Assembly: GCA_016194985.1 (NCBI GenBank)
Contig: JACQAK010000039.1
Location: 39,389 to 103,388, forward strand
DNA from: Bacteroidota bacterium
GTDB taxonomy: Bacteria; Bacteroidota; Bacteroidia; B-17B0; Aurantibacillaceae
DNA: 64,000 nt
Direction of reading: 5' to 3'
This document shows, one piece after another, positions 51,425 through 59,320 of this stretch (the stretch's first letter is position 1; every line of letters begins with the position of its first letter). The notes below the pieces were generated by a model, which was given only the letters and a program-made list of their open reading frames with translations, made no database searches and was not told the DNA's origin. The position numbers were made by a program, and so were the translations under genes.

Positions 51425-52327
51425 TTAAGATTTCCAGAAGTCATAATAGTTGAACCACTGATGCGGATAGGCTTTTGCCATTTTCTCTACTTCCCTTACA
51501 TATTTTTGCAAAAGCTCATAACATACTTTTTCGAGTGATGCTTCCCCACGAACTCTCTCGACCTGTATGGGTTGCTCAATTGAAAATTGATACGTGTGTT
51601 TGTCTGTTTTAACAGCAAAAGCAATGCATAAGGGAACACCAAATTTTGCTGCCATAATGAATGGTCCTGCAGGAAATTGGGCAGGTTTTCCAAAAAAGTC
51701 AGCCGTAAATGTTTTGGCCCCTTCGCGGTATCTGTCGCCATGCATTACCACTAATTCGTTATTGCTAAAGGCTTTGTGCAGTTCAATGATATGACTTTTT
51801 GTTTCTTCATCAATGGCAATAATATTTATCTTTTTCTCTTTCATTACCCCATCCATGTACTGTTTCACATCTTCTTTTTCGTTGGCATACATTAAGATGT
51901 TGAATGCGGTACCCAGTCTGTTTAAGCCTTGTCCGGCTACTTCCCAATTGCCAATATGGGCACTTACCAAAATACCACCTTTACCTATGGCCGCAATTTC
52001 ATCCAGCATGTTCCCGTTTTTATGAATGACCTTAAACGGATTTTTAGCGCCCGCCATTACCGCTACTTTATCGATGAGGGTTTGACCTAATAAAAAATTA
52101 TTTTTATACACCGCCAAGCGTGCTTTGAGGGGCGAATAACCATGTGCCTGAATGAAGTACTCTTTGATATATTTATTAGGCTTTGAGAACAGGAAGTAGT
52201 AGAAAGCTACAAACCGTAACATGAAATAAGCAGGGTTTAAACCAAAGGTGTTTAGAATAAAGACAAAGATTTTAAATCCTGATACTTTTGCCTGTGATTG
52301 TCCATCCCATTTTGAATCGCTTGCCAT
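51425..52327 (-). CDS. Lysophospholipid/lipid A acyltransferase family protein (LpxL-like)
   Basis: This 300-residue protein has the LpxL/HtrB signature H-x4-E in SAHIGNWEVAGQG (His124, Glu129) and the later MHGDRYREGAKTFTADFFGK and FPAGPFIMAAKFGVPL. The N-terminal part contains one membrane helix (LRFVAFYYFLFSKP). In flexirubin and aryl polyene clusters, such acyltransferases attach fatty acyl groups or the aryl polyene to a lipid. It follows the ACP-KAS-FabG-TAL genes on the same strand, separated from them by a toxin-antitoxin pair, which supports the pigment role over lipid A biosynthesis. Confidence 0.88.
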   Translation of the reverse strand: MASDSKWDGQSQAKVSGFKIFVFILNTFGLNPAYFMLRFVAFYYFLFSKPNKYIKEYFIQAHGYSPLKARLAVYKNNFLLGQTLIDKVAVMAGAKNPFKVIHKNGNMLDEIAAIGKGGILVSAHIGNWEVAGQGLNRLGTAFNILMYANEKEDVKQYMDGVMKEKKINIIAIDEETKSHIIELHKAFSNNELVVMHGDRYREGAKTFTADFFGKPAQFPAGPFIMAAKFGVPLCIAFAVKTDKHTYQFSIEQPIQVERVRGEASLEKVCYELLQKYVREVEKMAKAYPHQWFNYYDFWKS

Positions 52328-52347
52328 TTTTAAGTTATAAAGTACAA

Positions 52348-52614
52348 TTAGGGAAATACATTATAAATATCTTTCCGATGAACAATTCGTGCAAAAATAA
52401 TTTTACGGTTTTCGTAAAAAAAGCCAACTCTATAGTCGCCAATTCTAATTCTATAAGCTGATTTATGACCGGTAAGCTTTTTAAGATGAGAAATGTTATT
52501 TAAATTTTCAGAAGTTTCAAATTGTTGAATTAGCTTAAGCAGCGTTGTTTTAACGCTTTTTTGACTAATGAGATCAATATCTTTAGAAAATTTACTTAAA
52601 AACTCAACTTGCAT
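52348..52614 (-). CDS. RelE/ParE-type toxin
   Basis: This 88-residue protein has the RelE/ParE fold pattern: VEFLSKFSKDIDLISQKSVK, then LKKLTGHKSAYRIRIGDYRV and GFFYENRKIIFARIVHRKDI. Toxins of this family cleave mRNA at the ribosome or poison gyrase; which one cannot be told here. Its start overlaps the antitoxin stop by one base, as for most such pairs. Toxin and antitoxin interrupt a pigment operon. Confidence 0.9.
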   Translation of the reverse strand: MQVEFLSKFSKDIDLISQKSVKTTLLKLIQQFETSENLNNISHLKKLTGHKSAYRIRIGDYRVGFFYENRKIIFARIVHRKDIYNVFP

Positions 52615-52811
52615 TATGCTTTCAGTTTCTGTATAATACTTTCTTTACTTACTTTTTTATGTTTATCAACAGACTTAAGCATTTTAGATAAGCCTGCATC
52701 TTCTAAATCTTCTTCTGTCATCGTAGAAGCAGCGATTCCTAATTTTTTTAACAGATCATTTAGGAACTTAAATTCAGATTGACTTTTTGGAGTTATAACC
52801 ATTGCTTTCAT
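52614..52811 (-). CDS. Antitoxin of the RelE-type pair
   Basis: The 65-residue partner lies upstream of the RelE-type toxin and overlaps it by one base. It has an N-terminal SEFKFLNDLLKKLGIAA helix and a charged C-terminus (SKESIIQKLKA), typical of Bacteroidota antitoxins with no DNA-binding domain that I can identify. The ATG at 52811 or 52802 could be the start. A -7 box 4 bases upstream suggests its own promoter. Confidence 0.82.
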   Translation of the reverse strand: MKAMVITPKSQSEFKFLNDLLKKLGIAASTMTEEDLEDAGLSKMLKSVDKHKKVSKESIIQKLKA

Positions 52812-52815
52812 ATTA

Positions 52816-52823
52816 CAAATATA
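52816..52823 (-). promoter_or_regulatory. -7 promoter box for the toxin-antitoxin pair
   Basis: On the minus strand the sequence reads TATATTTG, an exact TAnnTTTG match, ending 4 bases before ATG 52811. The pair is probably transcribed on its own, with a nearly leaderless message. Confidence 0.5.
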
Positions 52824-52926
52824 ATGAAAAATACAGTTTTATTTTATTGGTTGAGATGCCAGCCCCCTAAAACAAAAAAACAAAACACCTTGGTGTTTTG
52901 TTTTTAAAAATAGTGTATAAATACGA

Positions 52927-53184
52927 TTAAGCAACAGCTTTTTCCTGTACTTTATTGAAGCAATAGCTATAAAAATCCTGGAACGTATGGATATTAATAA
53001 AGTCTTCGCCAACCACTTTAAATCCAAAATGACTTTCGATTACCACAACTAAATCCACATAATCAAGGCTATCGAGCTCTAGTGTATCACGTAGGTTGGC
53101 ATCAGGGGTGATCTTTGATTCATCAACTTCGAATTCTTCTACTAAAAAACCATTAACGGTTTTTATAATTTCTTCTTGTGTCAT
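52927..53184 (-). CDS. Acyl carrier protein (pigment-type)
   Basis: This 85-residue ACP carries the phosphopantetheine site Ser39 in LELDSLDYVDLVV. The long first helix (TQEEIIKTVNGFLVEEFEVD) and the C-terminal helix are present. It has the DSLD form, not the DSLDTVE form of the housekeeping ACP, which suits a specialised ACP. It directly follows the KAS gene (50-base gap) and likely holds the growing polyene chain. Confidence 0.9.
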   Translation of the reverse strand: MTQEEIIKTVNGFLVEEFEVDESKITPDANLRDTLELDSLDYVDLVVVIESHFGFKVVGEDFINIHTFQDFYSYCFNKVQEKAVA

Positions 53185-53233
53185 GATTGCTATAAAACTG
53201 TGTTTTCGTTAAAAAATATAATAATCTGTAAAA

Positions 53234-54454
53234 TTACTGAAATTTTTTGATAATCAAAGTAGAATTTGTGCCTCCAAAACCAAAAGAATTGGATAGAATA
53301 GTGTTTAACGGTGTTTGCTTGGTTTCGGCAATAATGTTTATTTTTTGGGAATCTTCATCAGGGTTTTCGAAGTTAATGTTTGGAGCGATAAAGTTGTTTT
53401 GCATCATTAATGTGGTATACACAATCTCGCTGGCTCCGGCCATCCAACACTCATGACCTGTCATGGATTTGGTAGAACTTACGGGAGTTTTCACGTCGCC
53501 AAACACCTGATCAATGGCTTTGGCCTCTACCCGGTCTCCGCCCGGCGTGGAGGTAGCATGCGCATTGATATAGTCAATGTCTTTAGGGCTTAACTGAGCG
53601 TCTCTTAAACTCATTTCCAAAGATCGTGTTTGTCCGTCAACACTGGAGTTGCTGATATGATCGCCATTGCTGGAGAAACCATAACCAACCACTTCGGCTA
53701 ATATTTTTGCTCCACGTTTTTGTGCAGATTCTAAGCTTTCTAAAATAACAGTAGCTGCTCCACCGCTGGGAATAAGACCGTCGCGGTCTTTATCAAACGG
53801 TCGGGAGGCTTTGGTTGGTTCGTTTTCACGCACAGAAAAAGCGCTTAATCCGTCAAAACTACCAAAAGTATAAGGATTCACTTCCTGCGCACCTCCGCAA
53901 ATTACCTGTTGTTGCAGGCCTGTACGGATTAATAAATAACCCATGCCTATAGAATGGGAACCACTGGCGCAGGCAGCAGCTAAGGTAAAGTTGATGCCTT
54001 TTAATTTGTAAATGGTAGAAAGATTCATGGTTACCGTTGAGTTCATGGATTGAAATGTAGCTCCTGAACCCACTAACATGGTATCTTTCTTTGCCCTTAC
54101 GGTATCAATAGCTTCCATGGTAGATTGTGCTACACTATCATTACCATAGATAATACCTACTTCCTGATTAGCAATCCAATCCGGATCCATGTTGGCCATG
54201 CGTAATGCTTCGGATGTGGCCATATAGGCAAACTCGGCCGGTTGCCCCATACTTACACGGGCTCTTCTGTCTAATAAGCCTTTTAATTCAGGTTTTGCAA
54301 CAATGCCTGTTAAAGCAGAGCGGTAGCCCATATCTTTTCTGATTTGTTCAAAGCCGATCCCTGATTTACCTGTAAATAAAGAATCCCGTACCTCGTCGAC
54401 ATTTTTTCCTAAACACGACCAAGCTCCTATACCTGTAATAACTACTCTGTTCAT
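53234..54454 (-). CDS. Beta-ketoacyl-ACP synthase (KAS II/FabF-like), aryl-polyene type
   Basis: This 406-residue KAS has the catalytic Cys162 in AAACASGSHSIGMGYL, the first His in INAHATSTPGGDRVEA, the second His in SMTGHECWMAGASE, and the terminal NSFGFGGTNSTLII. It condenses malonyl-ACP with the growing chain. It is in order TAL, FabG, KAS, ACP, which is the core set of flexirubin biosynthesis together with resorcinol-forming enzymes found elsewhere. Confidence 0.92.
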   Translation of the reverse strand: MNRVVITGIGAWSCLGKNVDEVRDSLFTGKSGIGFEQIRKDMGYRSALTGIVAKPELKGLLDRRARVSMGQPAEFAYMATSEALRMANMDPDWIANQEVGIIYGNDSVAQSTMEAIDTVRAKKDTMLVGSGATFQSMNSTVTMNLSTIYKLKGINFTLAAACASGSHSIGMGYLLIRTGLQQQVICGGAQEVNPYTFGSFDGLSAFSVRENEPTKASRPFDKDRDGLIPSGGAATVILESLESAQKRGAKILAEVVGYGFSSNGDHISNSSVDGQTRSLEMSLRDAQLSPKDIDYINAHATSTPGGDRVEAKAIDQVFGDVKTPVSSTKSMTGHECWMAGASEIVYTTLMMQNNFIAPNINFENPDEDSQKINIIAETKQTPLNTILSNSFGFGGTNSTLIIKKFQ

Positions 54455-54529
54455 TTATTCAATTTGATAATTAGACAATTTATTGGTTAAGCTGGCATTT
54501 TCAAATTGCCACATTAACTCATTGGCTAA

Positions 54530-55258
54530 TTAACTATACAATCCACCGTTTACTGAAATAACCTGTCCTGTTACATAACTTGAATCTTTTCCTACTAAAA
54601 AAGCAACTACTCCGGCTACTTCTTCCGCTTCGCCAAAGCGGTTCATCGGAATCATGAATTTATAATCCTCTTCTTTAATATCTTCGGTCATGTCTGTTTT
54701 GATAAAGCCCGGTGCCACAGCGTTTACGGTAATACCGCGTTTTCCTACTTCCTGGGCCAGAGCTTTGGTAGCGGCAATAACGGCTCCTTTGGCAGCTGAG
54801 TAACTGGTTTGCCCCGGTAATCCTTTTAATCCTGATAAGGAAACAATATTTACCACACGTCCTTTACGTTTGGTAAGCATGTTTTTTACCACATGACGGG
54901 TAACGTTGTAAAAACCATCTACGGTAATATCGATTACACGTTTCCAGTCTTCAGGCTGAATAAACACCATGATGTTATCCTTGCGTATACCGGCGTTGTT
55001 AACCAATACAGAAATGGATTTATCTTTATTATTGTTGATCCAGGATTCAATATGAGCGTCAGATTCTTCGGTGCTGCTCACATCAAATTTCATCAACACC
55101 ACATCAACGCCTTTTGCTGTAAGCAATTCTTTTGTTTTGTTGGCTTCCACATCATTGGAGGTATAATTTAAAATGATGTTATAACCCATGTCTGCCAGGC
55201 GCAAACAAATAGCTTTTCCAATTCCGCGGCTGCCGCCGGTTACTAATGCGTATTCCAT
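54530..55258 (-). CDS. 3-oxoacyl-ACP reductase (FabG-like), pigment type
   Basis: This 242-residue SDR has the cofactor motif TGGSRGIGKAI, NNAGIRKD, and the catalytic Ser-Tyr-Lys in VSLSGLKGLPGQTSYSAAKG. The C-terminus SSYVTGQVISVNGGL is the usual FabG end. It reduces beta-ketoacyl-ACP in fatty-acid or polyketide chain growth. It lies between TAL and KAS on the same strand, which indicates pigment use rather than primary fatty acid synthesis. Confidence 0.93.
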   Translation of the reverse strand: MEYALVTGGSRGIGKAICLRLADMGYNIILNYTSNDVEANKTKELLTAKGVDVVLMKFDVSSTEESDAHIESWINNNKDKSISVLVNNAGIRKDNIMVFIQPEDWKRVIDITVDGFYNVTRHVVKNMLTKRKGRVVNIVSLSGLKGLPGQTSYSAAKGAVIAATKALAQEVGKRGITVNAVAPGFIKTDMTEDIKEEDYKFMIPMNRFGEAEEVAGVVAFLVGKDSSYVTGQVISVNGGLYS

Positions 55259-55270
55259 AGTTTTTGTTTT

Positions 55271-55331
55271 GTCAGTTCGAGCGTAGTCGGGAACAAATTA
55301 CGGGCTTGCCTTCGACTACGCTCAGACGGAC
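55271..55331. repeat. Palindromic element between TAL and fabG genes
   Basis: Inverted arms GTCAGTTCGAGCGTAGTCG (55271-55289) and CGACTACGCTCAGACGGAC (55313-55331) pair at 16 of 19 positions around a 23-base centre. It lies in the 91-base gap between the TAL and FabG genes. Related halves are at 30391 and, more distantly, 13273. Confidence 0.7.
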
Positions 55332-55349
55332 AAGCTCGATAGTTATTAG

Positions 55350-56888
55350 TTACAATATCTCAATGTGATTATAGAAAATATAATCTCTTACTGCTTTTAC
55401 ATCTTTGTATTTGATAGAGTCTTCTACAAAGCAAGGAAACACTTTACGTAATTTTTCGTAAGCATCTTTTGATTTGGTAGACAGCTTATCATGCATTTTT
55501 AAATAATCAATGGCCTGTAAAATGGTCATCCACTCAATAGCTAATACTTCGTAGCTGTTTAAAATAACTTTCTTGCAAATCAATGCTGCATTGGCGCCCA
55601 TGCTTACAATATCCTGATTATCATTATTACTCGGAATACTATGAACGTACATTGGGTTTGACAGCATTTGATTTTCGGCAGTAGTGGATGTTGCCGTAAA
55701 CTGAACACCCTGCATCCCCAGATTTAAGCCCAATACACCATGATTAACAAATGGAGGCAAAATATTGTTTAATTTATTATTCAATAAAAAATTCAATTGT
55801 CTTTCAGCCAACATGGATAATTTGGTGATGGATATTTTTAGTTTATCCATTTCCAAGGCCACATAATCTCCATGAAAATTTCCACCATGATAAACATTTT
55901 TCCGTTCCCAATCCACAATAGGATTATCATTGGCAGAGTTGATCTCGTTGATCAATACTTCTTTCGCATAATTTACGGTATCTACAATGGGGCCAACAAT
56001 TTGCGGTACACAACGAATGGAATAATATTCCTGCATTTTTTCCACTAATACATCCACTTCTACTTTTTGGTTGTAGTGATGTTCTTCGCGGCTTTTCACC
56101 AATTTACTGTCTTTTAATGTGTTTTGAAGCGCATTGGCAACAGCATTTTGCCCGTAGTGATGTTTTACTTCGTTAAGCGGCGTGGAGTAGTGGTCATCAA
56201 AACTTTGTACCAATTCCATGATAGTAGCAGAAGCCAACAAACTCCAGTTCATCAGGTTTTCGGCATAAATCACATTTAACATGCCAATACCGCTCATGGC
56301 AGAAGTTCCGTTCATTAAGGCCAACCCTTCACGAATGTGAATTTCCATGGGCGTAATGTTTTCTTTTTTGAAAACCTCTGCAGTGCTGGTAATTACACCG
56401 TTATAGTACACTTCGCCTTCGCCAATTAAGGTAAGCGCCAAATGTGCTAATTGCACCAGATCACCACTGGCACCTAAGCCACCATGCTCATAAATAACCG
56501 GCGAAATATTCTTATTTATTAAATCTTTGATTAAGATCAAGGCATCCGGATGAATACCTGCAAAGCCTTGCATTAAGGTATTTAAACGGGCAAGCATCAC
56601 GGCCTTACAATCAATCTCGGGAATAGGATTTCCTGAACCGGAGCAATGGCTGCGAATTAAATTGTATTGCAATTTCATTTGATCGTCGTGGTTAATGCGG
56701 TATTGTGCCATTGGCCCAAATCCGGTATTAATGCCGTAAATCAGTTTTTCGCGTGTAAACTCCTTCAAAAAATAATGACTGCGATATACTTTTCTTAAAG
56801 CCTCTTCATCTAACTGAAGCTCCAGGTTATTTATTAAAACCTTATAGAAATCATCCGCCGATATTTTCTTGTCTCCTATTTTTACCAT
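55350..56888 (-). CDS. Tyrosine ammonia-lyase (HAL/PAL family), flexirubin-type
   Basis: This 512-residue protein has the MIO cofactor triad Ala-Ser-Gly at 140-142 (HGGLGASGDLVQLAHLA), the substrate-loop block GINTGFGPMAQYRINHDDQM, and LQYNLIRSHCSGSGNP. It matches by memory the tyrosine ammonia-lyase of Flavobacterium johnsoniae throughout (YHGGNFHGDYVALEMDKLKI, FTATSTTAENQMLSNPMYVH, NNDNQDIVSMGANAALI). TAL deaminates tyrosine to 4-coumarate, the starter of flexirubin aryl polyenes. It is the first gene of the minus-strand set, divergent from the methyltransferase gene. Confidence 0.93.
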   Translation of the reverse strand: MVKIGDKKISADDFYKVLINNLELQLDEEALRKVYRSHYFLKEFTREKLIYGINTGFGPMAQYRINHDDQMKLQYNLIRSHCSGSGNPIPEIDCKAVMLARLNTLMQGFAGIHPDALILIKDLINKNISPVIYEHGGLGASGDLVQLAHLALTLIGEGEVYYNGVITSTAEVFKKENITPMEIHIREGLALMNGTSAMSGIGMLNVIYAENLMNWSLLASATIMELVQSFDDHYSTPLNEVKHHYGQNAVANALQNTLKDSKLVKSREEHHYNQKVEVDVLVEKMQEYYSIRCVPQIVGPIVDTVNYAKEVLINEINSANDNPIVDWERKNVYHGGNFHGDYVALEMDKLKISITKLSMLAERQLNFLLNNKLNNILPPFVNHGVLGLNLGMQGVQFTATSTTAENQMLSNPMYVHSIPSNNDNQDIVSMGANAALICKKVILNSYEVLAIEWMTILQAIDYLKMHDKLSTKSKDAYEKLRKVFPCFVEDSIKYKDVKAVRDYIFYNHIEIL

Positions 56889-57042
56889 AATTGTGTGTGC
56901 AATTTACAATATTACAAACAATTTTAGTATCCGTGTTGCTGGGTATTTATAATTTATCAAGAAAATACAAAAATGTTTAATCTTTTCGCTATTTTGGCGG
57001 TCTTTACTTAGAATGCGTCTAATTTTTTAGTTTACAGAAAGT

Positions 57043-58110
57043 ATGAATTTTTTCACAAAAGATACCAAATCAGCGTTTGAAGCCATTACGAATGCTCAGT
57101 TTATAGCCTTTGCACCTATTGTATTTCAGGCTACCAAATCGCTCAGGGATTTAGGCATTCTGGCCATGGTGGAAGAATCCGGCATCCATGGGGTTACTTT
57201 GCAGGAAATTCATACCAAGCTAAACCTATCCGAATATGGCGTTCGAGTATTGCTGGAAGCGGGATTAGGCATTGGTCTGGTGATTAAAAACGAGGATGTA
57301 TACACCATCACCAAAACCGGGTTATTTATTTTAAACGACCGGATGACAAGGGTGAATATGGATTTTACCAATGACGTATGCTATGAAGGCATGTTTAGCC
57401 TTACCGAAAGCATTAAACAAGGAAAACCAACCGGATTAAAGGTATTAGGCGATTGGCCAACAGTTTATGAAGGCCTGGCCCATTTACCAAAACCAATTCA
57501 GGATAGCTGGTTTGCCTTTGATCATTATTATTCTGATGGGTCCTTCGATCAGGCTTTGAGCAATTTATTCAAACGTCAGCCCAAGCACATTCTTGATATT
57601 GGCGGAAATACCGGTAAATTCACGTTAAAGTGTATGAACTATCACCCGGAGGTGAAGGTGACTATTCTTGATTTACCGGGTCAATTAGCCATGGCAAAGG
57701 AAAATGTGGCCAAAACACCATTTTCGGAAAGAGTAAATTACTTCCCTATCAATATTCTGGATGATGCCCAGAGGTTCCCTAAAGGAGCAGACGCTATCTG
57801 GATGAGTCAGTTTTTGGATTGTTTTAGCGAAGACGAGATTGTGAGCATCTTAAAACGCTGCCACGAGGCCGTTGCAGAGGATGGTCACATCTACATTATG
57901 GAAACATTCTGGGACAGACAAAAATTTGAACCGGGAGCTTTTAGCTTACAAATGACCTCTTTGTACTTTACCAATATTGCCAACGGTAACAGCCAAATGT
58001 ACGACAGCGCGGTGTTTAATCGGCTTATTGATAGAGCAGGATTTAAAATTGTGGAGCAAATTGATAATGTGGGAATCAGTCATACCATTCAGGTTTGTAA
58101 GAAGAAATAG
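57043..58110 (+). CDS. SAM-dependent O-methyltransferase-like protein
   Basis: This 355-residue protein belongs to the acetylserotonin/caffeate O-methyltransferase-like group. A helical dimerisation/winged-helix N-terminus (LREIHTKLNLSEYGVRVLLE-like segment TLQEIHTKLNLSEYGVRVLL) precedes the SAM domain with HILDIGGNTGKFTLK, VTILDLPGQLAMAKENV, and the catalytic region ADAIWMSQFLDCFSEDEIVS. It is divergent from TAL, in the flexirubin-type locus, so it may methylate the aryl head group of the pigment (inference). A different phenolic substrate is possible. Confidence 0.87.
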   Translation: MNFFTKDTKSAFEAITNAQFIAFAPIVFQATKSLRDLGILAMVEESGIHGVTLQEIHTKLNLSEYGVRVLLEAGLGIGLVIKNEDVYTITKTGLFILNDRMTRVNMDFTNDVCYEGMFSLTESIKQGKPTGLKVLGDWPTVYEGLAHLPKPIQDSWFAFDHYYSDGSFDQALSNLFKRQPKHILDIGGNTGKFTLKCMNYHPEVKVTILDLPGQLAMAKENVAKTPFSERVNYFPINILDDAQRFPKGADAIWMSQFLDCFSEDEIVSILKRCHEAVAEDGHIYIMETFWDRQKFEPGAFSLQMTSLYFTNIANGNSQMYDSAVFNRLIDRAGFKIVEQIDNVGISHTIQVCKKK

Positions 58111-58123
58111 GTAACTTTCCTGT

Positions 58124-58786
58124 ATGACATTCAAAGCGCATATACATCTTGTTGTTATTGCATTTTGTTTGATGTTTAAAGTGGCTTATACTCAGGATTC
58201 GTTGAAATATAAACCCTCCTTTCGCGTTTATCCATCGTTGCATACTATGTACGGAATCGGCTTTTACTCAATAAATACAGGTAATTATAAACAGCCTAAT
58301 CAGAGTTATGTTAATACAAATTTCAATTTAGGGTTACAGTGTAATGCATCATTAAAGTTTAAAAACAATCTTCATGTTGAGCTATATATTGGTTACAGTA
58401 GATGGAATTATGCTAATTTGTTTCCTGTTGGATTAGCCATTAAGCCAAAGTTGAATAAGAAAAAAAACGGGTTTTACTTGAAATTCGCCGGAGGGCATAC
58501 ATTTGGTAAAAGGTTTTATGATCCTGACAATAAGTGGCCTGAATATTCAACAAAAAAGGAACCAAAAGACAATGGAGCGGGAAAGTTCCATTTAAAAGCA
58601 GGGCTGGAAAAGAACTGGTACATTAATGAGAAACAATCAATTTCATTTGGATTTGAGTTGCTTATTCAAACTATCAACGCATACTATTTTGATGCTGGCG
58701 GACCTGGTTCACAAGTATCTGTTCTGACTAAAACAACTACAGATTATAAATTTGCAGGATTAATGATTGCATACCATTTTTATTAA
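58124..58786 (+). CDS. Exported beta-rich protein, possibly outer membrane barrel
   Basis: The 220-residue protein has a signal peptide (IHLVVIAFCLMFKVAYTQ) and alternating strands rich in Tyr, Phe and Lys (LHTMYGIGFYSINTGNY, LHVELYIGYSRWNYANLF, GFYLKFAGGHTFGKRFY). It ends in FAGLMIAYHFY, an aromatic-ending last strand like that of outer membrane barrels. I recognise no family. It follows the methyltransferase gene by 13 bases and precedes a globin gene by one base, so it lies in a three-gene run. Confidence 0.72.
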   Translation: MTFKAHIHLVVIAFCLMFKVAYTQDSLKYKPSFRVYPSLHTMYGIGFYSINTGNYKQPNQSYVNTNFNLGLQCNASLKFKNNLHVELYIGYSRWNYANLFPVGLAIKPKLNKKKNGFYLKFAGGHTFGKRFYDPDNKWPEYSTKKEPKDNGAGKFHLKAGLEKNWYINEKQSISFGFELLIQTINAYYFDAGGPGSQVSVLTKTTTDYKFAGLMIAYHFY

Positions 58787-58787
58787 T

Positions 58788-59150
58788 ATGAAAACAGACA
58801 TCACCAATTCCTCAGACGTAGAGCTCTTAGTAAAGACATTTTACGCTAATTTATTGTTAAATGAAGAGGTGAAACCTGTGTTTGCTCATGTTGATTTCGA
58901 AAAACACATGCCACACATGATCGCTTTCTGGGAGTTTGTGCTGCTGGATAAAGAGGGCTATACTACCAATGTATTCGACAAACACGTGAATTTGCCCTTA
59001 AAGGCTGAACATTTTGAAATCTGGCTAAATGTGTTTGAAAGCACAGTAAATGCTCTTTTTGAGGGAGAAAATGCCCAAAAAGCCATTTTTAGAGCAAAAA
59101 CCATTGCTTTTTCTTTCGAAAGCAAACTCAAACAAATGGGAAAAATTTAA
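58788..59150 (+). CDS. Group III truncated hemoglobin
   Basis: The 120-residue globin has the group III pattern: DVELLVKTFYANLLLNEEVK, FAHVDFEKHMPHMIAFWEFV, and the proximal-His region LPLKAEHFEIWLNVFESTVN. The start is ATG 58788, one base after the stop of the upstream gene; the frame is open from 58767. Group III globins bind haem and may act in O2, NO or peroxide handling; no substrate can be assigned. Its stop codon TAA lies in a TTTAACCGCAGAG that matches the GxxExxY-locus repeat start. Confidence 0.9.
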   Translation: MKTDITNSSDVELLVKTFYANLLLNEEVKPVFAHVDFEKHMPHMIAFWEFVLLDKEGYTTNVFDKHVNLPLKAEHFEIWLNVFESTVNALFEGENAQKAIFRAKTIAFSFESKLKQMGKI

Positions 59151-59194
59151 CCGCAGAGTATGGATTTCACAAACTGTACTAAATAGTTCTGACT

Positions 59195-59225
59195 TTTGAT
59201 GTTAAACCAATTTTTTGTACATTCG
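59195..59225 (+). promoter_or_regulatory. Promoter candidate of ileS
   Basis: TTTG at 59195-59198 and TACATTCG at 59218-59225 with a 19-base spacer. The -7 box has one mismatch to TAnnTTTG. The ATG is 95 bases downstream, across a short tandem repeat. Confidence 0.4.
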
Positions 59226-59239
59226 CTACCCTTAAATTG

Positions 59240-59313
59240 AGTGGTAAGTGATTGGTGATTAGTGGATAGCACCACTTATCACTCAGCTCTCATCACTCAT
59301 CACTCATCACTCA
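59240..59313. repeat. Short ATCACTC tandem repeat in the ileS leader
   Basis: In the ileS 5' region lies a run of ATCACTC units (59276-59313, about four imperfect copies, CTCATCACTCATCACTC), preceded by an inverted partner (GTGGTAAGTGATTGGTGATT) at 59240-59260. The inverted arms could fold into a leader hairpin. Confidence 0.6.
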
Positions 59314-59320
59314 CAAAAAA

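Noticed and set aside
59276..59313. Possible CRISPR or phase-variable tract of ATCACTC units
   Set aside because: Unit length and copy number are too small for CRISPR, and the tract does not lie in a coding region or exact promoter spacer.
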